A program made the translations under genes and the position numbers. The notes below the pieces were generated by a model. That model was not told the DNA's origin, ran no database searches, and worked only from the letters and a program-made list of their open reading frames with translations. A DNA stretch of 64,000 nucleotides from Cypionkella aquatica (GTDB lineage: Bacteria > Pseudomonadota > Alphaproteobacteria > Rhodobacterales > Rhodobacteraceae). The stretch covers positions 186,001 through 250,000 of the forward strand of contig NZ_BSPP01000010.1 in assembly GCF_030161095.1 (NCBI RefSeq), given 5' to 3'. Below are positions 1 to 7,663 of the stretch, one piece after another (the first letter of the stretch is position 1; each line of letters begins with the position of its first letter).

Positions 1-46
1 GCAATGGTGGCGCGAACGGGTTAATCTGTTGAAACTGCGGCGCGCG

Positions 47-499
47 CTAGTCCTTTGGTGCGACGTAAACGCCCTGAGCTTTTAGCGCGTCGACGACCTC
101 TTTCGGCATGTAATTCTCATCATGCTTGGCAAGGATTTCCGATGCAACAAAGGTATCGCCCTGCATCGAGCCTGTGCCCACCATGCCCGCATCTTCCTCA
201 AACAAATCAGGCAAAACTCCGGTGTATTTCACCGGAACCGAATGGTTGGTATCGGTGACGCTAAAGCTGATCGTCTCACCCTGCCCACGCTGCAAGGTGC
301 CCTTTTCGACCAAGCCGCCGATGCGGAAAACTTCGCCCGCGCGCGGCGGATCGCTTAGAACCTGACTGGGCGAGCGGAAAAAGTTAATCCCATCACGCAT
401 CGCATAGCCGATCAGCGCGGTTGAGGCCGCAAGCAACACAAACGCAAACAGGATCAACTGCACACGACGGCGTTTCTTCAAGCTTTTCAACCCAGCCAT
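47..499 (-). CDS. ccmE: Cytochrome c maturation heme chaperone CcmE
   Basis: Periplasmic, membrane-anchored chaperone that binds heme covalently and passes it to the cytochrome c heme lyase. The 150-residue protein has a basic N-terminus (KKRRR), one membrane segment at about residues 14-34, an OB-fold-like periplasmic body, and the family motif HDENYMP, in which His126 is the expected covalent heme ligand and Tyr130 an axial ligand. Length is normal for the family. It is followed in the same direction by the window edge, so any ccmF partner would lie outside. argC lies 9 bases upstream on the same strand. This arrangement and the intact motif make the call firm. Confidence 0.95.
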   Translation of the reverse strand: MAGLKSLKKRRRVQLILFAFVLLAASTALIGYAMRDGINFFRSPSQVLSDPPRAGEVFRIGGLVEKGTLQRGQGETISFSVTDTNHSVPVKYTGVLPDLFEEDAGMVGTGSMQGDTFVASEILAKHDENYMPKEVVDALKAQGVYVAPKD

Positions 500-508
500 A
501 TCAGCCCC

Positions 509-1537
509 TTACGGGAACATCGGTGCCAAGGTCAGCCCCGCTGTTTCCTCTATCCCCAGCATCAGATTGGCGTTCTGTATCGCCTGCCCCGACGAGCCTT
601 TGGTCAGGTTGTCCAAAACCGCAACCACGACGGCGCGGCCCGCAATCCGGTCTGCAATCACGCCGATATGACAGTAGTTAGAACCGGCAATGTCGCGCGT
701 CGAGGGGAGTGCGCCAAAGGGTAGCACCTGCAGGAACGGCTCGGTCGCGTAGGCATCGGTCAAAGTCTGGTGGATCACGCGCGCGTCGCCCTGCACATAG
801 GTTGTCGCCAGAATCCCGCGGTTCATCGGCAGCAAGTGCGGCGAGAATTGGATATGGACCGGGCGGCCCGCGAGTTTGCTGAACTCTTGATCAAACTCAC
901 CCAGATGGCGATGCTTGCCGCCCATCGAATAGGTATGGGTTCCGCCGGAAAGCTCGGCGTGCAGCAGGTTTTCCTTCAGACTGCGCCCTGCCCCCGACAC
1001 CCCCGCCTTGAGATCAATCAGGATGTTATCCAGATCAATCACCCCCGCTGAAATCAGCGGACGTAAGGCATATTGCCCGGTGGCCGCATTGCAGCCGGTG
1101 CCAGCCACCAGCCTCGCGTCGCGGATGTCATCGCGGTAGAACTCGGTCAAACCATAGACCGCTTCTTTTTGCAGATCGGTCGCGGTGTGGGGTTGGCCGT
1201 ACCATTTTTCATATTCGGCCGGATCGCGCAGCCGGAAATCTGCCGACAAATCGACGATCTTCAGATCGCGCGGCAGGGCTGAAACCACAACCTGCGTGGT
1301 GGCATGCGGCAGCGCGCAGAAGCAAAGATCAATGCCGGAAAAGTCGATCTCGTCGATCTTTTGCAGGCGCGGCAGATCGAGGTGGCGCAGGAAAGGGAAC
1401 ACCTCGGCCATCGCCATGCCCGCTTTGCGGTCAGCCGAAAGCGCCACGATTTTCATATCGGGATGGGTGGCGATCAGGCGGACAAGCTCTGCGCCCGTGT
1501 AGCCAGATGCTCCGAGAATGGCGATGCGATGGGTCAT
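509..1537 (-). CDS. argC: N-acetyl-gamma-glutamyl-phosphate reductase
   Basis: NADPH-dependent reductase of arginine biosynthesis converting N-acetylglutamyl-phosphate to the semialdehyde in the cytoplasm. The 342-residue product begins [17 protein letters not shown], the typical nucleotide-binding start, and carries the catalytic cysteine in [11 protein letters not shown] (Cys149), followed by the expected SGAGR stretch. The open frame extends 18 codons further upstream, but ATG at 1537 is preceded by AGAGG at 5 bases and matches the family N-terminus, so it is chosen. Its stop lies 9 bases before ccmE, suggesting co-transcription although the functions are unrelated. Confidence 0.95.
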   Translation of the reverse strand: MTHRIAILGASGYTGAELVRLIATHPDMKIVALSADRKAGMAMAEVFPFLRHLDLPRLQKIDEIDFSGIDLCFCALPHATTQVVVSALPRDLKIVDLSADFRLRDPAEYEKWYGQPHTATDLQKEAVYGLTEFYRDDIRDARLVAGTGCNAATGQYALRPLISAGVIDLDNILIDLKAGVSGAGRSLKENLLHAELSGGTHTYSMGGKHRHLGEFDQEFSKLAGRPVHIQFSPHLLPMNRGILATTYVQGDARVIHQTLTDAYATEPFLQVLPFGALPSTRDIAGSNYCHIGVIADRIAGRAVVVAVLDNLTKGSSGQAIQNANLMLGIEETAGLTLAPMFP

Positions 1538-1597
1538 GGCGGCCTCTGATTTTGGTGGCGCAGATGTGGCGGCTGAGGGGGGCAGATGCAAGTGAAA

Positions 1598-2347
1598 TTA
1601 TGGTGTCAGGCGCTCGCCCGCCTCGATGCGAAACGGCAGGATATTTTCGCGCGGCGGCAGCGGGCAGATCGCGAAATCGGTGAAGCCGCAGGGGGGCGTG
1701 AAGGCGCGGTTGAAATCGAGGGTGATCTCTGTGTCGGTGGCATCCTCGCCGATCAGGAAGCGTGAGGCGGGGTAGGTTTCGCGTCCGCTCGTCTGGTCAC
1801 GGATCACGAACATCGGCTTGCCGTCTTTCCAGTGTGTGGCCAGCAGGGTGATGGCGTGGCCGTCATGGGTGAAATGGGCGGTGTGGGTCAGGCTGACGGT
1901 TGTGGTGGCACCGCCCTTCTGGTCGATGGATTGGGCGACGGGGGTGGGTAGGGCATGCCAGCGGGCGCGGATGATCAGGGTTTCGTTGGTGGGGAAGTAA
2001 AGGAGGGTGGCTTTCCGTGGCAAGGTCAGGTCGCGGACGCGCAGGGCTGGGGTGCCGTCAACGGTGTGGAGTTCGAGGAGGAGGGTTCCGGCGCGCAGTT
2101 GGGGGAAGCCGCCGGGGGCGGGTTGGAACGGGAGCGGGGCGGCGTTGGGGGGGGTCAGGGTTTGGGCGGTGGGGTCGATCAGACCAAGATGGGCGGGGCC
2201 GGTGGAGAGTTGGATTTGGTTGTCGGGGGCGGTGCCTACCGTTTGGGGGCCGGGATTAAGGTCTACCCGGTCGGTGAGGTTCAGCCAGCCGTCCTCGGCT
2301 TGCAGGGCTTCAAGACGGGCGGCGCGGTGTTGGTCTAGGGGGAGCAT
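1598..2347 (-). CDS. DUF1684 family protein
   Basis: A 249-residue cytoplasmic protein of the DUF1684 family. The C-terminal half shows the family's signature: a TYPASRFL-like segment, then LDFNRAFTPPCGFTDFAICP and PLPPRENILPFRIEAGE. The N-terminal third is more variable. No signal peptide or membrane segment is visible. The biochemical function of the family is unknown to me. It ends 60 bases before argC on the same strand. A TTAA-N7-TTAA sequence lies 78 bases upstream of its ATG, a possible CtrA-type element. Confidence 0.85.
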   Translation of the reverse strand: MLPLDQHRAARLEALQAEDGWLNLTDRVDLNPGPQTVGTAPDNQIQLSTGPAHLGLIDPTAQTLTPPNAAPLPFQPAPGGFPQLRAGTLLLELHTVDGTPALRVRDLTLPRKATLLYFPTNETLIIRARWHALPTPVAQSIDQKGGATTTVSLTHTAHFTHDGHAITLLATHWKDGKPMFVIRDQTSGRETYPASRFLIGEDATDTEITLDFNRAFTPPCGFTDFAICPLPPRENILPFRIEAGERLTP

Positions 2348-2424
2348 TTTTTGGGGCCTTTTGGGGTGGTCCCAACTCGGGACCTATTTTTGTTGTTTGT
2401 ATTCAAGGGGGTGGGGCAGTGGAT

Positions 2425-2439
2425 TTAAGGGTTTGTTAA
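2425..2439. promoter_or_regulatory. TTAA-N7-TTAA element (possible CtrA site)
   Basis: The sequence TTAAGGGTTTGTTAA matches the full CtrA recognition form TTAA-N7-TTAA and lies 78 bases upstream of the DUF1684 start codon. A very similar element with the same spacer end (TTTGTTAAG) lies before the ankyrin gene at 44149. Binding is inferred only from the match. Confidence 0.4.
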
Positions 2440-2459
2440 GGTTTGCGCCGCTTGTGGAA

Positions 2460-2483
2460 GGTGCGTGAGATCACGCACCCTAC
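2460..2483. repeat. Hairpin with CCCTAC flank
   Basis: GGTGCGTG and CACGCACC form an 8-bp stem around a 4-base loop, followed by CCTAC. It lies across the brnA stop codon at the 3' end of the brnTA operon. Other hairpins with different stems but the same CCCTAC-type edge occur at about 3237, 14976 and 18478. It may stabilise or terminate the brnTA transcript; there is no U-tract. Confidence 0.55.
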
Positions 2484-2752
2484 AGACCTGCGGCTTTGCG
2501 CAGGGCGTCGTTCATACGGCTTTGCCAGCCGGGGCCGCTGGATTTGAAGGCTTCCAGCACCTCGGGGTCAAGGCGCAGGGTGGTGGAGATTTTGGGCGTG
2601 GCGGATTTTGGGCGGCCACGCTGGACGCGGGCTGCGGCGAATTTGGCAGCCCAGTAGGGGGTGGTCATATCAGGCAGATCGTCATCCGGCTCTGAGGCAG
2701 GATCAATCACCAAAACCTTGCTCGATGCTGAACTTGGCAATTTCACGGTCAT
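2480..2752 (-). CDS. brnA: BrnA family antitoxin
   Basis: A 90-residue antitoxin of the BrnA family, expected to bind and neutralise BrnT and to repress its own promoter through a ribbon-helix-helix-type DNA-binding end. The N-terminal half is acidic and flexible (PASEPDDDLPDM), followed by GRPKSATPKISTTLRLD, PEVLEAFKSSGPGWQSRMND and ALRKAAGL, the standard BrnA C-terminal DNA-binding module. It begins inside brnT, overlapping it by 50 bases in another frame, which is the normal toxin-first order of brnTA operons. Confidence 0.9.
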   Translation of the reverse strand: MTVKLPSSASSKVLVIDPASEPDDDLPDMTTPYWAAKFAAARVQRGRPKSATPKISTTLRLDPEVLEAFKSSGPGWQSRMNDALRKAAGL

Positions 2753-2984
2753 TTGCTTTCCTCATACTAATGATGCGCCTCACGCCGCCCCTTGGTGTCC
2801 ATGCCACAAACATCATCCGGCCGTTCATATATCCAACTGTTACAAACCGAACTTCGCCGTAGTCCATGCGATCATCTTTAACGGTGAGAATCTCAGTTTC
2901 AAAGATTGCGCTTGCTGCGGCCATGTCCAAACCCCGTTTGAGCAGGGTCGCGTCGCGTTTGGCGGGGTCGTATTCTATCTGCAT
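2703..2984 (-). CDS. brnT: BrnT family ribonuclease toxin
   Basis: A 93-residue toxin of the RelE-like BrnT family, an mRNA-cleaving ribonuclease. Recognisable parts are the start MQIEYDPAKRDATLLKRGLD, the central FETEILTVKDDRMDYGEVRF segment and the C-terminal RRIISMRKANDREIAKF, which supplies the conserved basic and Ser/Arg residues of the active site. Length is typical. It precedes and overlaps brnA. A 12-bp palindrome lies 4 bases upstream of its ATG and probably serves as the BrnA operator. The locus appears complete. Confidence 0.9.
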   Translation of the reverse strand: MQIEYDPAKRDATLLKRGLDMAAASAIFETEILTVKDDRMDYGEVRFVTVGYMNGRMMFVAWTPRGGVRRIISMRKANDREIAKFSIEQGFGD

Positions 2985-2987
2985 TTA

Positions 2988-2999
2988 ATGTAGCTACAT
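2988..2999. promoter_or_regulatory. Palindrome ATGTAGCTACAT, probable brnTA operator
   Basis: A perfect 12-bp palindrome immediately upstream of the brnT start codon on the minus strand. BrnTA operons are known to be autorepressed by BrnA, and the location fits an operator overlapping the promoter or leader. The assignment is inferred from symmetry and position. Confidence 0.5.
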
Positions 3000-3187
3000 A
3001 AATTCGGAAGTGCAAGGGCGACACTTGGTCTCTGTAGCAACCGGCAGGATGGTTAAGACGGGGTAAATTTTCAGGCAGGATGATGAATTTTGCAGAACCG
3101 CGAAATTGATCTGAACGCTTTTGGGAGGACTGCCACCGTCGCGTGATACCGCCAATCCGATCCGAGGATTGATCGTTCGGAACGCTC

Positions 3188-3257
3188 CGCGGGGAGTATT
3201 TGGGCCAATGTGAAATTGGAGATTTGTGAGGTGGTTGGGTGGAGCCCCACCCTACCG
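3188..3257. repeat. Two short dispersed-repeat pieces between murI and brnT
   Basis: The first piece contains GCGGGGAGTATTTGGGCCAA followed by TGTGAAAT; nearly the same GATATTTTGGCCAATGTGAAAT occurs at about 21878. The second piece, GGGTGG-AGCC-CCACCC followed by CTACC, is a small hairpin of the CCCTAC-edged family. Both lie in the 187 bases downstream of the murI stop on its own strand and may act in transcript ending or stability. Confidence 0.5.
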
Positions 3258-3281
3258 GGGCGGGAATTTGGGGCCGAGGGG

Positions 3282-4094
3282 TCACGCCGCCTCGAACACC
3301 ACCTTCTTGCGCAGGAATTGCGTGGCTTTGTTGGAGACGGAGGCCGCGTCGCCGGTGGTGATGAATTTGCTTTGCGTGCCCTGCCCCAGCATTTCCGGGC
3401 GGCGGGTGAGGTAGTCGGCGAGGGATTCGGCGACGAGGTTGGCTTGGGAATAGACTTTGACTTCCGGCCCCAAGGCTTCGGCGAAGGTTTTTTCCATCAG
3501 CGGGTAGTGGGTGCAGCCCAGAACGGCGGCTTGTGGGTGGGGCATGCGGCGTTTCAGGGCCTCGACATGGCTGCGCACAAGGGCTTCGGCGAGGATTTCG
3601 TCGCCTTGCTCGATGGCATCAACAACGCCGCCGCAGGGTTGGGCTTCGACATCGACACCGATGGCGCGGAACGCGAGTTCGCGTTGGAAGGCGCGGGAGG
3701 CGACTGTGGCGGGGGTGGCGAACAGGGCGACGTGTTTGACGCTGACTTCGCGCGGCGGGGAGTTGTCGCCCCATTGGCGTTCGGTGAGGGCCTCGATCAG
3801 CGGCACGAACACACCAAGGACGCGCTTTTCGGGCGGCAGCCAAGTTTCCTGCATGCGTTTCAGGGCGGCTGCCGAGGCGGTATTGCAGGCGAGGATCACC
3901 AGATCGCAACCCTCGGCCCAGAGGCGTTCGACCGCCGCACAGGTCAGATTGAAGATGTCGTCATGGGTGCGCACACCGTAGGGGGCATGGGCGTTGTCGC
4001 CGAAATAGACAAAAGGGGTGGTGGGGAGGCGCTTTTGCAGCGCGTCCAGCACTGTCAGCCCGCCGATGCCGGAATCAAAAACGCCTACTGCCAT
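3282..4094 (-). CDS. murI: Glutamate racemase
   Basis: Cofactor-independent racemase making D-glutamate for peptidoglycan. The 270-residue product shows [10 protein letters not shown] at the start, with the catalytic-site Asp7, and both catalytic cysteines: Cys70 in ACNTASAA and Cys196 in LGCTHYPLM. The open frame runs 28 codons further upstream, but the family start [12 protein letters not shown] at 4094 is clearly right, and it leaves 40 bases to the acyltransferase stop. The two genes run in the same direction, so murI is probably the second gene of that pair. Confidence 0.95.
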   Translation of the reverse strand: MAVGVFDSGIGGLTVLDALQKRLPTTPFVYFGDNAHAPYGVRTHDDIFNLTCAAVERLWAEGCDLVILACNTASAAALKRMQETWLPPEKRVLGVFVPLIEALTERQWGDNSPPREVSVKHVALFATPATVASRAFQRELAFRAIGVDVEAQPCGGVVDAIEQGDEILAEALVRSHVEALKRRMPHPQAAVLGCTHYPLMEKTFAEALGPEVKVYSQANLVAESLADYLTRRPEMLGQGTQSKFITTGDAASVSNKATQFLRKKVVFEAA

Positions 4095-4134
4095 GTTGCC
4101 CCCCTGCCCGTTTTCGCAGTCTTGAGGCTGCGGT

Positions 4135-5010
4135 TTAGCGGGATTTGTATTTCGCCTCGAACTCGTAGCCCAAAGCATAGGAGGGAATGTTCTGCTGCGA
4201 AAGGGCGTAGGTGGCTTGACGCAGGGTTTCCATCATCGCGGTGGGGTCGGATTTCAGCGATTGGAGGGTGGCGGTGGGAATGGGCTGACCAATGGCCAGA
4301 CGGACAGGGGTGTCGGTGCGGGATTTGAACTCTTTCAGCAACATGGCGAGACGCAGGTTGGAATGGACGCGCGAGGCGAGTTGGAACAGGCGTGAATTGT
4401 GACCCTCGAAATAGATCGGCACCACGGTTGCGTTGGATTTGGCGATCATTTTGGCGGTAAAATTGCGCCAAGAGGGGTCCATCGGGCGGGAAAATGGTTT
4501 GCGTGAGGTCGAGACGGTGCCACCGGGAAAAATGCCAATGGCACCGCCCTCGGAAAGGTATTCAAGGGCTGTGGCGCGGGTTTGCAGGTTGATGCGGGTG
4601 GCTTCCTTGGTCTCATCGAACGAAATCGGCAGCAGGACTTTGTTCAAAGCCTCGGCCCGGCGGAACACGGCGTTGGAGAGTATACGGAAATCGCCGCGGG
4701 TTGCGTCAAGGATATGGCCCAGCATCAGGCCATCAAGGATGCCATAGGGGTGGTTGGCGATCAGCACCAACGGGCCACTGCGCGGGATATTGGCAAGCGC
4801 GCCTGCGATCAGATCCAGCGACAGGCCATAGCGATCGGGCATCACTTGCCAGAATGAGCGGCCTTGCGCGATGTCATCCTCGTACCCCGAGGCGCGGGCG
4901 ATCAGGCTGCGGCGGCCCGAGACGTTTTCCAGCACACGGATCAGCGCGCGGCCGGGTTTGGTGCGGGCCGATGTGGCGTAAGAGATGTCGCGGCTGATGT
5001 TGGTTTGCAT
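4135..5010 (-). CDS. Lysophospholipid/OlsA-type acyltransferase (PlsC family)
   Basis: A 291-residue acyltransferase. The acyl-acceptor motif appears as [11 protein letters not shown] at about residues 85-95 (H-X4-D), followed by the downstream PlsC blocks IFPGGTVST and [12 protein letters not shown]. The family transfers acyl chains to lysophospholipids or lyso-aminolipids; OlsA and related aminolipid acyltransferases of marine Rhodobacteraceae share this build. It has no obvious multi-pass membrane region, so membrane association would be peripheral. It is divergent from the LysR gene and lies upstream of murI by 40 bases. The exact substrate cannot be read from sequence. Confidence 0.8.
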   Translation of the reverse strand: MQTNISRDISYATSARTKPGRALIRVLENVSGRRSLIARASGYEDDIAQGRSFWQVMPDRYGLSLDLIAGALANIPRSGPLVLIANHPYGILDGLMLGHILDATRGDFRILSNAVFRRAEALNKVLLPISFDETKEATRINLQTRATALEYLSEGGAIGIFPGGTVSTSRKPFSRPMDPSWRNFTAKMIAKSNATVVPIYFEGHNSRLFQLASRVHSNLRLAMLLKEFKSRTDTPVRLAIGQPIPTATLQSLKSDPTAMMETLRQATYALSQQNIPSYALGYEFEAKYKSR

Positions 5011-5211
5011 CTGGGGGCCTCGGGTGTTGCGCGGGCGGAATGGCAGCTTTGATGCAGGGTAATGGCTGTGCGTGACGCTTAAATGACGGGCGCGCGGGAT
5101 AATCTTGTCAAGAAGTGGGAAAAATTACCGAAATGCCCCGTTTACAGGGCGGATTTTGTGCATAGATAAGCAGGCTTATGGTATCATACGCGAAATAATT
5201 CTGAGGGACCG

Positions 5212-6105
5212 ATGGACTGGGACAAGCTGCGCATTTTTCATGCGGTTGCCGAAAAGGGCAGCCTCACTCATGCGGGTGATGTTCTGCATCTGTCGCAATC
5301 GGCGGTCAGTCGGCAGATCCGGGCGCTGGAGGAGAGCCTTTCGGTGACGCTGTTCCACCGCCATGCGCGGGGGTTGATCCTGACGGAACAGGGCGAGTTG
5401 CTGTATGATGCGACGCAAGCGATGGTCAAACGGCTGGATGCGACGGCGGCGCGGATCCGCGATTCCGAGGATGAGGTGTTTGGCGAGTTGCGGGTGACGA
5501 CGACGACAGGGTTTGGGACGTTGTGGTTGGCGCCGCGGTTGCCCGCGCTGTACAAGAAATACCCCAGTCTGAAGATTGATCTGATGCTGGAAGAGCGTGT
5601 GCTTGATCTGCCGATGCGCGAGGCGGATGTGGCCATTCGGATGAAGGAGCCGTCGCAGGCCGATCTGATCCGCAAGCGGTTGATGAACATTCGGATGCGG
5701 CTTTATGCGACGCCGGAGTATCTGGCCGAGCATGGCACGCCTGCGACGATTGATGATTTCACCCAGCATCGCTTGATTTGTCAGCATGCGGGCACGGCGC
5801 AGGTGGCGGCGGGGGCCAATCTGGTGGCGGATCTGATGGCGCATGATATTCCGTCCACCCTGACGGTGAACAACTATTTCGGGGTGCTGCAGGGGGTCTT
5901 GAACCATCTGGGCATCGGGGTGCTGCCGGATTATCTGACCGAGGATTTCCCGCATCTGGTGCGGGTGCTGCCCGAGACGGAATCGACAGAAGTGCCGGTG
6001 TTTCTGGCCTACCCCGAGGAGTTGCGACATTCCAAGCGAGTCTCGGCCTTCCGGGATTTCGTGCAGGAAGAGATTTTCGCGTTTCGTAAACGGCAGCAGT
6101 TGTAG
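5212..6105 (+). CDS. LysR-type transcriptional regulator
   Basis: A 297-residue LysR-family regulator. Residues 1-60 form the winged HTH (MDWDKLRIFHAVAEKGSLTH, then LSQSAVSRQIRALEESL and LFHRHARGLILTEQGE). The rest is the effector-binding domain, in which LRVTTTTGFGTLWLAPRLP opens the first subdomain and LGIGVLPDYL lies near the end. Start at 5212 has GAGGGA just upstream. It is divergent from the acyltransferase, 201 bases away, and could regulate it, but the effector is unknown. A near-palindrome TATGGTATCATA sits 23 bases upstream of the start. Confidence 0.9.
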   Translation: MDWDKLRIFHAVAEKGSLTHAGDVLHLSQSAVSRQIRALEESLSVTLFHRHARGLILTEQGELLYDATQAMVKRLDATAARIRDSEDEVFGELRVTTTTGFGTLWLAPRLPALYKKYPSLKIDLMLEERVLDLPMREADVAIRMKEPSQADLIRKRLMNIRMRLYATPEYLAEHGTPATIDDFTQHRLICQHAGTAQVAAGANLVADLMAHDIPSTLTVNNYFGVLQGVLNHLGIGVLPDYLTEDFPHLVRVLPETESTEVPVFLAYPEELRHSKRVSAFRDFVQEEIFAFRKRQQL

Positions 6106-6114
6106 GCTGGGGTG

Positions 6115-6130
6115 TGTCCACGCGTGGACA
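6115..6130. repeat. 16-bp perfect palindrome TGTCCACGCGTGGACA, copy 1
   Basis: Lies 10 bases after the LysR stop codon. The identical 16-mer recurs at 44092-44107, two bases after the dsbB stop. With flanks the two copies share 20 bases in opposite orientation (GTGTGTCCACGCGTGGACAG). It may be a protein-binding site or a transcript-end hairpin; there is no T-tract. Confidence 0.7.
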
Positions 6131-6213
6131 GGCTTGCCGTTTTATAGAAATCAAGGGGTTATCGCTCGTCATTCACACGCTGTTAATCATTGCGACATGC
6201 CGCCGCACGGCGT

Positions 6214-6942
6214 TCAGGGCGCTGCGCGTGCTGGTTTTCGCCAGACGATGCCAGAGCGTTGCGCTGGATCGGAGCGACGCAGTTCACGGATAAGGTCGTT
6301 TCGCGCAATACGATTTGTGAATCGGAAGACTCCATCCACCTCAAGCATCTCAGCAACGTATGGGGCGCTAAGATCAATCTCGATCTTGTGGGTTTCTTGC
6401 GCCATGCCGCCAATAAGGGCGATGGCGACTGAAAACAGCGCGGCCTCACCCCGGCTTGTTTCGCGCTGTCGAAGCGCCGAGATCTGTTGCTGCATCTTGC
6501 TCATTGCAACCGAAAGCGCCTGATCGAGGCTGTCCGTAGTGATTGGCGCGACGTTCGTCTGCCCTGAGGTGAGATCGCGCGATCTCAGTTGTGGATGGCG
6601 CAAGGAGTCCGCCAGCGCTTTAAGTTCCGCTGGCTGCCAGATTTGAGCAAGCGTTGCAGAAGTGTTCCTTTCAAGGCGTTTGAAGGGTGGCTCGCCTGTG
6701 GACTCCATAACCAACGCGGTAAACCGCTTTTGATCGACCACAGTCACAGCCCGCGCGGCCAACACGGCAGAGAGTTTGCTGGCGTAGGCATCCGCCCACA
6801 TTTTGCTTAGGGTAGTCTTGAAATCGGCATCGTTGACATAATGCGCGACGATCTCATTCGCATCAGTCTGAGGCGAGGCCAAAGCTGGCTGTGCCGCCAC
6901 GATCCAAAGTCCGCAGCACATCAAAGCTACAAAAAATCGCAC
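6214..6942 (-). CDS. DUF2059 domain exported protein
   Basis: A secreted protein of 242 residues when started at the GTG at 6942. This start is preferred to the ATG 34 codons upstream because AGGTGAG precedes it and it places a clean signal peptide at the very N-terminus (RFFVALMCCGLWIVAAQPALA, cleavage after ALA). The mature part is mostly helical, with WADAYASKLSAVLAARAVTV-like and YVAEMLEVDGVFRF segments resembling DUF2059, where the latter corresponds to the family's 'MiEll.lsG' type block. Function is unknown. It converges on the LysR gene and is transcribed away from the small RNA candidate. Confidence 0.7.
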   Translation of the reverse strand: MRFFVALMCCGLWIVAAQPALASPQTDANEIVAHYVNDADFKTTLSKMWADAYASKLSAVLAARAVTVVDQKRFTALVMESTGEPPFKRLERNTSATLAQIWQPAELKALADSLRHPQLRSRDLTSGQTNVAPITTDSLDQALSVAMSKMQQQISALRQRETSRGEAALFSVAIALIGGMAQETHKIEIDLSAPYVAEMLEVDGVFRFTNRIARNDLIRELRRSDPAQRSGIVWRKPARAAP

Positions 6943-7115
6943 CGTCTCACCTAACCATCCATTCTTTGCCCCTTTAAGCAGGAGAGTGTGGTGGAAATAT
7001 GAGTAAGTGTTCTGTGACACGTCTTGCGCCCAAATCACCGCCAAAAACTGACCATCCGGTCAAAGCTATGCGCCGCGTGCATGACGGCATTGCTGCATTT
7101 GCAGTCTGATCATTA

Positions 7116-7142
7116 TTGAGGCAAAGCGCGCATAGGTATACA
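7116..7142 (+). promoter_or_regulatory. Possible sigma-70 promoter for the small RNA
   Basis: TTGAGG at 7116 and TATACA at 7137 are separated by 15 bases, slightly short of the ideal spacing. They would start transcription near 7148, exactly where the first hairpin begins. Prediction by eye only. Confidence 0.4.
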
Positions 7143-7147
7143 CACCG

Positions 7148-7230
7148 CCATGAAGCAGCGGTTGAGTTCGCTCTTGCTGCTTCATACCTCCCTGTTGGAC
7201 TTGGCCGAGCGAAAGCTCGGCCTTTTTTTT
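7148..7230 (+). ncRNA. Candidate small RNA with two hairpins and a strong terminator
   Basis: About 83 bases. A 10-bp perfect stem (ATGAAGCAGC 7150-7159 with GCTGCTTCAT 7176-7185) is followed by a pyrimidine-rich single-stranded stretch (ACCTCCCTGTTGGACTT). It ends in a textbook intrinsic terminator: GGCCGAGC-GAAA-GCTCGGCC then eight T (7203-7230). The free CCTCCC could pair with Shine-Dalgarno sequences, as in Hfq-dependent and CCUCC-motif alphaproteobacterial small RNAs. A short open frame starts on the hairpin's ATG but lacks a ribosome site, so the RNA reading is preferred. The family is not identified. Confidence 0.6.
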
Positions 7231-7663
7231 CATTCTGGCTGGATTTTTGTTAACTGCCCGTTAGCGCGGCAGTTTTTTCTGGCGGGCGCGCAAGAAGGTG
7301 GCGTTGGCGGGATGGCGGGCCAGAGCTATGGCGCGGGCATCGGCAAGGTTCGGTTCCGGTGATTCCCGGGCGCGGGGTGCAGCTTTGTGCAGATGCCGCG
7401 GTGAGGTTGGTTGCAGGTGAAGATCAACCGCAAGGTGGTTTGGGGTCGCTTGTGCCTTGTGCGGCGCGGGCGCAGCATCCGCATGCAGCACCAGATCGCC
7501 ACACGCGCGGGTGCTGTGGTTTTGCGGGGCACGTTTTTTTTTCCAAAGGGTCGAAATTCTCAGGGAATTTGTGGCGCGGATGCCTTTGCGCTTCCCCTTG
7601 GCGGGGGTTTGGCTTATGTCGCGCGCAAGGAAATCCGCTGCCAAAACCGATGAGGATGCGATC
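7231..7663. other. Stretch between the small RNA and purL
   Basis: No confident gene. It holds a possible 76-residue minus-strand frame (7261-7491), a run of T at about 7536-7545, and the purL leader. The purL frame stays open back to 7457, but that extension (rich in Cys, Arg and Phe) does not resemble PurL. Confidence 0.4.
7261..7491 (-). CDS. Doubtful small protein or gene remnant
   Basis: A 76-codon frame from a GTG at 7491 to TAA at 7261. Its last 25 or so codons ([20 protein letters not shown], then RARQKKLPR) have strong third-position G/C bias and look protein-like, whereas the first half does not, and no Shine-Dalgarno sequence precedes the GTG. It may be the degraded 3' end of an older gene. 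No family recognised. Confidence 0.25.
   Translation of the reverse strand: MLHADAAPAPHKAQATPNHLAVDLHLQPTSPRHLHKAAPRARESPEPNLADARAIALARHPANATFLRARQKKLPR

Noticed and set aside
7150-7362. 70-codon frame starting on the small-RNA hairpin
   Set aside because: No ribosome site, starts inside a perfect stem, and runs through an intrinsic terminator, so an RNA gene explains the sequence better.
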